Source: Pseudomonadota bacterium
Lineage (GTDB): Bacteria; Pseudomonadota; Alphaproteobacteria; Rhizobiales; Beijerinckiaceae
DNA length: 12,509 nucleotides
Direction of reading: 5' to 3'
NCBI GenBank assembly: GCA_023450615.1
Contig: JAEXGT010000039.1
Coordinates: 1 to 12,509 of the forward strand
Each line of letters opens with the position of its first letter. Positions within the stretch are counted from its first letter, which is position 1. Below are positions 1 through 6,574 of this stretch, one piece after another. Both the position numbers and the translations under genes were made by a program. The notes beneath the pieces are model-generated. The model was given only the letters and a program-made list of their open reading frames with translations, was not told the origin of the DNA and did no database searches.

Positions 1-581
1 GTGCGGTGGGCTTTCCGCTCGGCATCGCCGGGCATCGGCTGAAGCGGCTGCGCACGGCGTTGCTGCAAGGGCTCGGCATCGTGCAGACGATTCCGAGCAT
101 CGCGCTTTTCGGTCTTCTCATGGCGCCGCTCGGCGCCATCGCGGCCAGCGTGCCTCTGGCTGCGGCGCTGGGCATCAGGGGCATCGGCGCCGCGCCGGCC
201 TTCATCGCGCTGTTTCTCTATGCGCTGTTTCCCATCGTCGCCAACACGGTTGCCGGATTGAGTCAGGTGCCCGCGGCTTCCGTCGATGCGGCGCGCGGCA
301 TGGGCATGTCGCGCCGCCAGCAATTGGTGCAGATCGAAATGCCGCTCGCTTTTCCGGTGATCCTGGCAGGCATCCGCATCGTGCTCGTTCAGAATCTCGG
401 CCTTGCAACGGTGGCGGCGCTGATCGGAGGAGGGGGCTTCGGCACCTTCGTCTTCCAGGGCATCGGCCAGACGGCGCTCGATCTCGTGCTGCTGGGAGCC
501 ATTCCCACGGTGGCCCTGTCCTTCGCCGCATCCATCCTTCTCGACGCGCTGGTCGATCTCTCCAAGGGAGCGCTGGCATGA
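1..581 (+). CDS. Osmoprotectant ABC transporter permease (YehY/OpuB type), 5' end cut by the window
   Basis: This is the C-terminal part of an inner-membrane permease of the glycine betaine/choline-type (OpuB, YehYXW, OsmU) importers. The reading frame is already open at base 3 and the GTG at 6 lies in the middle of a typical permease helix, so the true start is upstream. About 192 residues are visible; full-length YehY-type permeases are usually nearer 385. Hydrophobic segments lie at about residues 18-42, 62-85, 112-140 and 160-182, counted from base 6. The cytoplasmic EAA loop that docks on the ATPase is at about 95-111 (DAARGMGM...), followed by MPLAFPVILAGIR. The same loop recurs almost unchanged in the second permease at 1513, so the two are paralogous halves of one channel. 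Its stop overlaps the ATPase start (ATGA at 578). Family call is firm; the exact osmolyte is unknown. Confidence 0.88.
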   Translation, partial: AVGFPLGIAGHRLKRLRTALLQGLGIVQTIPSIALFGLLMAPLGAIAASVPLAAALGIRGIGAAPAFIALFLYALFPIVANTVAGLSQVPAASVDAARGMGMSRRQQLVQIEMPLAFPVILAGIRIVLVQNLGLATVAALIGGGGFGTFVFQGIGQTALDLVLLGAIPTVALSFAASILLDALVDLSKGALA

Positions 582-1516
582 TCGAGATCGAGCATCTCAC
601 CAAGCGCTACGGCAGCAATATTGTCGTCGACGATGTGTCCCTCACCGTGGAAGAGGGCAGCCTGACGGTTGTCGTCGGCACGTCGGGCGCGGGGAAATCG
701 ACCCTTCTGCGCATGATCAACCGTCTGGTGGAGCCGAGCGCGGGGCGCGTGCTCATCGACGGCGAAGACACGCACACGATCCCGCAGGACGAACTGCGCC
801 ATCGCATCGGTTACGTGATTCAAGGCTACGGTCTGTTCCCGCATCGCAATGTGGCGGCCAACATCGCAACCGTGCCGCGCCTGCTCGGATGGGACCGCAA
901 AAAAATATCGCAGCGCGTGGACGAATTGCTCGACCTGTTCCAGCTCGATCCGGCGGAATTCGCGCATAAATTCCCGCATGAATTGTCCGGCGGCCAGCAA
1001 CAGCGCGTGGGCGTGGCGCGGGCCCTGGCGGCGCGGCCCTCGCTCCTGCTCATGGACGAGCCTTTCGGCGCGCTCGATGCGGTGATCCGCGCCAAGGCGC
1101 AGGACGACCTGCTCGCCATTCAACGCCGCCTGGGAACCACGATCGTTCTCGTGACGCATGACATGAGCGAGGCCTTCCATCTCGGGGACCGCATCGCCGT
1201 CATGGATCAGGCGCGCCTGCTGCAACATGCGGCGCCCGCCGAGCTGTTGATGCGTCCGGCCGACGATTTCGTGGAGCGCCTCGTGGGAACGGCGGAGCGT
1301 CCGTTCCGTCTTCTCTCGCTGGCGAAGGTGCGCGACGCGCTCGAGGCGGGCGAGGCCGCGGGCGAGCCGGTTGCGGTCTCGGACGACCTGCACGCCGTCC
1401 TCGCGCGCCTCATGTGGACGGGGCGCGAGGCCCTGCCGGTGGCCGACGCCACGGGCGCGATCATCGGCAAGGTGAGCGTCGGCGGCATCCTGAAGCATGG
1501 GCGTGCGCATCCATGA
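578..1516 (+). CDS. Osmoprotectant ABC transporter ATP-binding protein (YehX/OsmV/OpuCA type)
   Basis: This is the cytoplasmic ATPase that powers the two flanking permeases. All ABC motifs are present in its 312 residues: Walker A GTSGAGKST at 34-42, Q-loop Gln82, signature LSGGQ at 136-140, Walker B LLLMDEP at 156-162, D-loop GALD at 164-167 and the switch His194. After the nucleotide-binding domain, about residues 266-308 (SDDLHAVLARLM to GKVSVGGIL) look like a single CBS-type repeat. In OpuA/OpuC-type transporters C-terminal CBS repeats sense ionic strength. Length fits YehX (about 308) better than tandem-CBS OpuCA. The start is fixed by AGGGAG at 565-570, seven bases upstream, and by the ATGA overlap with the upstream permease. 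Its own stop overlaps the next start in the same way. Substrate is inferred from family only. Confidence 0.93.
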   Translation: MIEIEHLTKRYGSNIVVDDVSLTVEEGSLTVVVGTSGAGKSTLLRMINRLVEPSAGRVLIDGEDTHTIPQDELRHRIGYVIQGYGLFPHRNVAANIATVPRLLGWDRKKISQRVDELLDLFQLDPAEFAHKFPHELSGGQQQRVGVARALAARPSLLLMDEPFGALDAVIRAKAQDDLLAIQRRLGTTIVLVTHDMSEAFHLGDRIAVMDQARLLQHAAPAELLMRPADDFVERLVGTAERPFRLLSLAKVRDALEAGEAAGEPVAVSDDLHAVLARLMWTGREALPVADATGAIIGKVSVGGILKHGRAHP

Positions 1517-2265
1517 CGCTGCCGTCCTTCATTCGCCTGGCGGGCCTGTTGCTGCTCGTCGCCTTCATCACCATGCCGCAGGCCTTCGCGTTCGTCTTCG
1601 AGCCGTTGATCGCGCCCGGCGCGCCTGCGATCTACAATCACGGAAGCCTGCTCGTGCTCACGCTGCAGCATCTGCGTACGGTTTTCCTGGCAACGCTCTG
1701 CGGCACCGCTTTCGCGGTGTCGCTCGGGATCTTCGTCACGCGCGCCTCGGGCGCGGAATTCCTGCCGCTCTCGCGTAGCCTCGTGAATATCGGCCAGACC
1801 TTCCCGCCGATCGCGGTTCTCGCCATCGCGGTTCCTCTTGTGGGTTTCGGAGAAAAGCCCACCTTCATCGCGCTGTTTCTCTACGGCCTCCTGCCGATCT
1901 TCGAGAACACGCTGACAGGACTGACCCAGGTTCCCGCACAGGCCATGGAGGCGGCGCGCGGCATGGGGATGAACGCATGGCAGCGTTTGTCACAGGTCGA
2001 GCTGCCGCTCGCCTTCCCCGTGATCCTCGCCGGAATCCGCCTGTCGGTCATCATCAGCCTCGGCACGGCCACCATCGGTTCCACCGTGGCGGCCAAAGGG
2101 CTCGGCGAGGTCATCATCGCCGGGTTGCAGTCCAACAACATCGCCTTCGTCCTGCAGGGCGGATTGGTGGTCGCGCTGCTTGCCGTCCTGATCCACGACG
2201 GATTGGGATTGATGGAGCGTGCCGCCGCCCGCAGGCTGGGCCGCGTCATAGATGAGGTGTCATGA
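1513..2265 (+). CDS. Osmoprotectant ABC transporter permease (YehW/OsmW/OpuB type)
   Basis: This is the second permease of the osmolyte importer, 250 residues, close to the usual YehW size. An N-terminal hydrophobic segment at 8-30 is followed by a short periplasmic stretch. The binding-protein-dependent transport core then has helices at about 50-76, 95-112, 117-135, 166-190 and 212-232. The EAA loop (EAARGMGM, from about 146) and the PLAFPVILAGIR stretch match the truncated permease at the window start. The frame is also open further upstream to 1414. The ATG at 1513 was chosen because it gives the normal family N-terminus and forms an ATGA overlap with the ATPase stop. There is no convincing Shine-Dalgarno sequence before it, so translation probably depends on coupling to the ATPase gene. 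Its stop overlaps the heme oxygenase start, also as ATGA. Confidence 0.92.
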   Translation: MTLPSFIRLAGLLLLVAFITMPQAFAFVFEPLIAPGAPAIYNHGSLLVLTLQHLRTVFLATLCGTAFAVSLGIFVTRASGAEFLPLSRSLVNIGQTFPPIAVLAIAVPLVGFGEKPTFIALFLYGLLPIFENTLTGLTQVPAQAMEAARGMGMNAWQRLSQVELPLAFPVILAGIRLSVIISLGTATIGSTVAAKGLGEVIIAGLQSNNIAFVLQGGLVVALLAVLIHDGLGLMERAAARRLGRVIDEVS

Positions 2266-2828
2266 CCCTGCTCGAACGGTTGAAAATCGAAACCAGGCCC
2301 GCCCACGATCGCATCGAACTCGCCATGGATCTCGACCGCCGGATCGCCGACCGGGACGGCTACAGGAGCCTTTTGATCCGGTTCTACGGCTTTCACAGCG
2401 CGTGGGAACGCGCCGCGTCGGAGCTTGCGCCCGACAGGGCGTTCTTCGAGAGCCGGTGCAAAACCAAGCTTCTCGCCAGGGATCTTACGGTGCTCGGCCT
2501 TTCGGACGAGGAGATCATTCGTTTGCCGCAATGCAATCCTCTCATGCCTATGCCGTCGCCCGCAGCCGTGCTCGGCAGCATGTATGTGGTCGAGGGCTCG
2601 ACGCTCGGCGGCGCGATCATCGCGCGCGATGTCGAGCGCAGGCTCGGCTTCGGGCCCGAGACCGGCTGCGCCTATTTCAAGAGCTACGGGCGCGAGACCG
2701 CTCTCATGTGGAAGCAGTTCGGAGCAAAGCTCCTGGAAGCGTCCTCTCCCGAAGCCGACGATGAAATCGTCGAAACCGCACAAAGGACCTTTGACGTCAT
2801 GCACGACTGGCTGTGTGAGGGCTCATGA
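2262..2828 (+). CDS. bphO: Heme oxygenase, biliverdin-producing (BphO)
   Basis: Bacterial heme oxygenase opens heme to biliverdin IX-alpha, CO and iron; here it would supply the chromophore for the phytochrome immediately downstream. The 188-residue protein is of normal length. His15 in the N-terminal TRPAHDRIE helix is the expected proximal heme ligand. The distal helix carries LGSMYVVEGSTLGG at 104-117, with the small glycines needed above the heme. The start is the ATG within the ATGA overlap with the osmolyte permease, with TGAGGT at 2253-2258 three bases upstream. The stop overlaps the bphP start, again ATGA, the standard bphO-bphP pairing. The protein is soluble with no signal peptide. 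What is unusual is the partner on the other side, an ABC transporter. The family call is strong; the reductant is not encoded here. Confidence 0.93.
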   Translation: MTLLERLKIETRPAHDRIELAMDLDRRIADRDGYRSLLIRFYGFHSAWERAASELAPDRAFFESRCKTKLLARDLTVLGLSDEEIIRLPQCNPLMPMPSPAAVLGSMYVVEGSTLGGAIIARDVERRLGFGPETGCAYFKSYGRETALMWKQFGAKLLEASSPEADDEIVETAQRTFDVMHDWLCEGS

Positions 2829-5065
2829 ACCATCAAGTGCCGCAAGAGATCGACCTGACCGCTTGCGAGCGGGAGGCGATCCACATTCCCGGGAGCATCC
2901 AACCCCATGGAATCCTGTTCGCCCTGTCGCGCCCGGACATGATCCTCACGCATGTGAGCGCCAATGCCGCATCCGTTTTCGGGATCGAGCCGCTTTCCCT
3001 CCTGAAGCGGCCCTTCCGCGAGGCGATGCCTGAGATCGCAGCCGCGCTCGAAGCCGATCTGGCCGGGCCGATCCCGTTGGGGACGTCACGTTTCACGCGC
3101 GCGATCACCGTGAAAGCCGCCACGGGCGAAGCCGCGTTCGATGTGGTGCTGTCGCGCTCGGACGGGCATGTGATCATCGAGCTGGAAGCGGTGGCCGACG
3201 ATGCGGTCTCCAGCATCGACATGCTTTACCCGACCTTGCGCGGCTTCGTTGAGGAGCTGCACGGAGCCTCCACGATCGACCGGCTCTGCCAGCTGGCGGC
3301 GCAGGATATCCGCCGGCTCACGGGGTTCGACCGGGTTCTCGTCTATCGCTTCGACAAGCAATGGAACGGCACCGTGATTGCGGAGGACCGGAACGATGCG
3401 CTGCCGTCCTATCTCGACCTGCGCTTCCCCGCCTCCGACATTCCGGCGCAGGCACGAGAGCTCTACCGCCGCAACCGCCTGCGCATCATTCCCGATGCGG
3501 ATTACACGCCGGTTCCGATCCAGTCGCACGATCCCGCGCCGCTCGACCTGAGCGACTCGGTTCTGCGCAGCGTCTCGCCCGTGCATCTCGAATACATGCG
3601 CAACATGGGCACGCCCGCCTCCATGTCGATCTCGATTCTGCGCGATGGGGCGCTCTGGGGGCTGATCTCGTGCCACAACAGCAGCCCGCGGCGGGTGTCC
3701 CTTCCGGTGCGCAGCGCCTGCGATTTCCTCACCCAGATCTTTGCGATGCAGCTGGAGGCGCGGGAGAACACCGCATTGGCGGATAACCGCGTCCGGCTCG
3801 GCGCCGTGCAGGCGCGCCTCCTGGCCTACATGGCGGGCGAGAGCTTCTTCATCGACGGCCTCGTGAGCCATCCGGAAGACCTGATGCTGCTCGCGGGCGC
3901 GCAGGGCGCCGCCATCGTCACGGACGAGCGTTGCTGGCGCCTGGGCGTAACGCCGGGGGAGAGCGAGGTCAGGGCGCTCTGCGCCTGGCTCGCGGAGAAC
4001 TATCAGGACGACGTGTTCGCCACGGATCGCCTGGCGGATCTCCTGCCGGAGGCCGAACCTTACGCGGCCAAGGCCAGCGGCCTTCTCTCCATCTCCATCT
4101 CGAAGATGCGCTCGAGCTATATTCTATGGTTCCGCCCGGAGATCGTGGAGACGGTCAAATGGGGCGGCAATCCGGAAAAGCCCGTGCGGGAGGAGGCTGG
4201 CACCTTGCGGCTCCACCCCCGCCGCTCCTTCGAGATCTGGAAGGAGACGGTGCGCGGCCGCTCAGTCCCCTGGGACCGCAGCGAGATCGAGGCGGTCAAG
4301 GAACTGCGCAACGCCATCGTCGGCATCGTGCTGCGCCGCGCGGAAGAACTGGCCGCCCTGGCGGACGAGCTGAGCCGCTCGAACAAGGAGCTGGAAGCCT
4401 TCTCCTATTCGGTGTCACACGATCTGCGGGCGCCGTTTCGCCATATCGTGGGATATTCCGAACTCCTGAAGAAACAGGAATGGTCCGAGCTGTCCGATAA
4501 GGGCAAGCGTTACATCGATACGATCATCGAGTCGGCCTATATGGCGGGCACGCTCGTCGACAACCTGCTGCGCTTCTCGCAGATGGGACGCACCGCGCTC
4601 AAGCCGCGCCCGGTTGATACGGCGGAGCTTGTGGAGGAAATCCGGCACAGGCTCACCGCGGAGGCAGGTGGGCGGCGGATCGAATGGAAGATCGGCGCGC
4701 TGCCGAACATCGTTGCGGATCCGGTCCTCATCCGTCTCGTCTTTGAGAATCTTTTGGATAATGCCGTCAAATATTCTCGAACGCGGGATACATCCCGCAT
4801 CGAAGTGGGTTCCTACCGGGAAAACGGGGAGATCGTCTTTTTCGTGCGCGACAACGGCGTCGGCTTCGATATGAAATATGCCGACAAACTGTTCGGCGTC
4901 TTCCAGCGTCTTCACCGGATGGAGGAATTCGAGGGAACCGGGATCGGATTGGCTAATGTTCGCCGCATCGTCGAAAGGCATGCAGGTCGCAGTTGGGCGG
5001 AAGCTCAGCCGGAAAAGGGCGCGACTTTCTACTTCGCCCTGCCGGAAAATGAAGGAGCGGCGTGA
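2825..5065 (+). CDS. bphP: Bacteriophytochrome sensor histidine kinase (PAS-GAF-PHY-HisKA-HATPase)
   Basis: This is a red/far-red photoreceptor kinase of 746 residues with full canonical architecture. The PAS domain (about 15-115) is preceded by Cys14 (TACEREAIHIPGS), the biliverdin-attaching Cys of bacterial phytochromes. The GAF domain (about 140-310) has PASDIP at 202-207 with the chromophore-contacting Asp205. His254, Tyr257 and His284 are at the places expected from well-studied bacteriophytochromes. The PHY domain (about 325-500) has the tongue with WGGNP at 446-450 and PRRSF at 465-469. A coiled linker leads to HisKA with phospho-acceptor His532 in SHDLRAP. The HATPase has its N-box at 641-650, DNGVG at 676-680 and GTGIGLA at 704-710, so it looks catalytically complete. 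The start is set by the ATGA overlap with bphO and a GAGGG at 2817-2821. It has no transmembrane segment and is cytoplasmic. The gene for its probable receiver partner follows with no gap. Confidence 0.96.
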   Translation: MNHQVPQEIDLTACEREAIHIPGSIQPHGILFALSRPDMILTHVSANAASVFGIEPLSLLKRPFREAMPEIAAALEADLAGPIPLGTSRFTRAITVKAATGEAAFDVVLSRSDGHVIIELEAVADDAVSSIDMLYPTLRGFVEELHGASTIDRLCQLAAQDIRRLTGFDRVLVYRFDKQWNGTVIAEDRNDALPSYLDLRFPASDIPAQARELYRRNRLRIIPDADYTPVPIQSHDPAPLDLSDSVLRSVSPVHLEYMRNMGTPASMSISILRDGALWGLISCHNSSPRRVSLPVRSACDFLTQIFAMQLEARENTALADNRVRLGAVQARLLAYMAGESFFIDGLVSHPEDLMLLAGAQGAAIVTDERCWRLGVTPGESEVRALCAWLAENYQDDVFATDRLADLLPEAEPYAAKASGLLSISISKMRSSYILWFRPEIVETVKWGGNPEKPVREEAGTLRLHPRRSFEIWKETVRGRSVPWDRSEIEAVKELRNAIVGIVLRRAEELAALADELSRSNKELEAFSYSVSHDLRAPFRHIVGYSELLKKQEWSELSDKGKRYIDTIIESAYMAGTLVDNLLRFSQMGRTALKPRPVDTAELVEEIRHRLTAEAGGRRIEWKIGALPNIVADPVLIRLVFENLLDNAVKYSRTRDTSRIEVGSYRENGEIVFFVRDNGVGFDMKYADKLFGVFQRLHRMEEFEGTGIGLANVRRIVERHAGRSWAEAQPEKGATFYFALPENEGAA

Positions 5066-5515
5066 ATGCCGGAATTGAAACCAATCTTACTGGTCGAGGA
5101 CAATCCCAAGGATCTCGAACTCACCCTGGCTGCCTTGGAGCAGAGCCAACTCGCCAACGAAGTCGTCGTGGTCCGCGATGGCGAGGAGGCGCTCGACTTC
5201 CTGAACCGGCGGGGAGCTCATGCAAGCCGCAACACCAGCGATCCCGCCGTGGTGCTGCTTGACCTGAAGCTTCCGAAGGTCGACGGGCTCGAGGTGCTGG
5301 AGAAGGTGAAGGCCAACCCGCACCTGAAGCAGACCCCCGTGGTGATGCTGACCTCGTCCCGGGAGGAGAGCGACCTGATCCGCAGCTACGAACTCGGCGT
5401 CAATGCCTTCGTGGTGAAGCCGGTAGGCTTTCGCGAGTTCTTCGACGCCATTCAGGATCTCGGCGTGTTCTGGGCCATCCTCAACGAGCCGCCGCCCCGG
5501 CGGCCGGACCAATAG
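5066..5515 (+). CDS. Stand-alone receiver-domain response regulator, Rcp1-like
   Basis: This single-domain CheY-like receiver, 149 residues, is of the type that partners phytochromes (Rcp1 family). Acidic residues Glu11-Asp12 and phospho-acceptor Asp66 (LLDLKLPKVDG) are present, with the switch Thr96 and Lys118 in VVKPVGF. The long beta3-alpha3 region and the FLNRRG stretch are typical of Rcp-type regulators. There is no output domain; residues after about 135 are a short proline/arginine-rich tail. The ATG directly follows the bphP stop (TGAATG), and AAGGAG at 5052-5057 sits eight bases upstream, so both gene position and start are well supported. The likely role is to accept phosphate from BphP His532 and pass it on or act through protein contact. 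Its downstream target is not visible in the window. Confidence 0.93.
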   Translation: MPELKPILLVEDNPKDLELTLAALEQSQLANEVVVVRDGEEALDFLNRRGAHASRNTSDPAVVLLDLKLPKVDGLEVLEKVKANPHLKQTPVVMLTSSREESDLIRSYELGVNAFVVKPVGFREFFDAIQDLGVFWAILNEPPPRRPDQ

Positions 5516-5523
5516 GGCATCGC

Positions 5524-6573
5524 ATGGACCGTCCGGTTGCTCTGCAGTCCAGCCGAACGCTGCACATCCTCCTCCTGGAGGACAGCGCGCTCGATGCTGA
5601 GCTGGTGACGGAGGCTTTGTCTTCGGCAGGACTACCGGTTGCGGTCGAACAGGTCGTTCTGGAGGAGGAGTTCGTCCATGCGCTCGGCAACGGCACATGG
5701 GATCTGGTGCTCGCCGATTACCTGCTGCCCGGCTTCGATGGCCTGACCGCTCTCGAACTCGTGCGGGATCGATATCCGGAATTGCCGTTCGTGTTCGTCT
5801 CCGGCGCTCTCGGCGAAGAAGTGGCCGTCGAGGCGCTCAAGCGCGGTGCGACGGACTACGTGCTCAAGGACCGGCTGGAGCGGCTACCCGTCACGGTTCT
5901 GCGCGCTCTCACCGAGGCGCGCGAGCGGACGGAGAAGCGCCAGTCCCAGGAATCCCTGCAGAAGCTTCTCGACGAGCGGACCGCTCTCCTGCACGAGCTG
6001 GATCATCGGGTGAAGAACAATCTTCAGCTTCTTCTGTCCCTGGTCGGCATCGAGATCCGGCATGCGGAGGACGGAGCGGCGGCCCGCGTGCTGGAGCGCA
6101 TGCGCGGACGCCTCCAGGCGCTCGGTGCGGCGCATCGGGATCTCTACGACAAACAAGGCTCGTCCCGTTTCGATGCCGGCAATTTCGTGCGCGGACTTTG
6201 CCGGGAACTGACGACCGCGACCGCCGGCGTGACGATCTCGCCTGAATTCGACATCGAGAATGTTGAGGTGAAAGCCGTCAACGCCGCTCCCATGGCTCTC
6301 CTGATCAACGAGATCGTCGTGAACGCGCTCACGCACGCCTATCGCGAGCGGCATGGCAAACTGATCCTGGCCATGCGCGTGCGCGACGGCCGGTTGCTTT
6401 TTCAGATCTCGGACGATGCCTTCAGCCCCGAGGAAAAGCGCGCTGCGAAAGAGGGGGCTTCCAGCATCGTCCTGAAAGGGCTGGCGCGTCAGCTCGATGC
6501 GGAAGTCGAATGGCCTGACGATGAAGCCAGCCTTCTCGTCCGCGTGCTCATGCCGGTTGAAGAAATCGGCTGA
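5524..6573 (+). CDS. Receiver domain fused to HisKA_2-type histidine kinase, ATP-binding region degenerate
   Basis: This 349-residue cytoplasmic protein has an inverted hybrid order. An N-terminal receiver (about 12-130) carries Glu19-Asp20, phospho-acceptor Asp65 (LADYLLPGFDG), Ser93 at the switch position and Lys115. A helical linker (130-155) leads to a HisKA_2 dimerisation domain with His161 in HELDHRVKNN. The C-terminal HATPase-like part keeps an N-box (INEIVVNALTHAY, 261-273). Where the G1 box should read DxGxG it has ISDDAFSPEE (295-304), and the second glycine-rich loop is replaced by ASSIVLKGLARQL (312-324). Kinase activity is therefore doubtful; a phosphotransfer or phosphatase role is possible. 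The start lies eight bases after the receiver gene's stop, with a weak AGGG at 5514-5517. The neighbouring BphP and Rcp-like receiver suggest it belongs to the same light pathway. Confidence 0.9.
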   Translation: MDRPVALQSSRTLHILLLEDSALDAELVTEALSSAGLPVAVEQVVLEEEFVHALGNGTWDLVLADYLLPGFDGLTALELVRDRYPELPFVFVSGALGEEVAVEALKRGATDYVLKDRLERLPVTVLRALTEARERTEKRQSQESLQKLLDERTALLHELDHRVKNNLQLLLSLVGIEIRHAEDGAAARVLERMRGRLQALGAAHRDLYDKQGSSRFDAGNFVRGLCRELTTATAGVTISPEFDIENVEVKAVNAAPMALLINEIVVNALTHAYRERHGKLILAMRVRDGRLLFQISDDAFSPEEKRAAKEGASSIVLKGLARQLDAEVEWPDDEASLLVRVLMPVEEIG

Positions 6574-6574
6574 C

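Noticed and set aside
389..1510. A 373-codon open frame on the - strand opposite the permease and ATPase
   Set aside because: It is covered by two well-supported + strand genes, with His/Arg/Ala-rich composition typical of a shadow frame and no family resemblance.
4783..4798. Short inverted repeat in bphP (GCGGGA, TACA, TCCCGC)
   Set aside because: Six-base-pair dyads are expected by chance in GC-rich coding DNA of this length, and it lies inside the HATPase domain with no other signal.
6497..6574. Longer N-terminus for the HWE kinase from an ATG at 6497
   Set aside because: It would overlap the upstream gene by 77 bases and add a stretch unlike a kinase N-terminus. The ATG at 6575 follows the upstream stop by one base, matching the operon's tight spacing.
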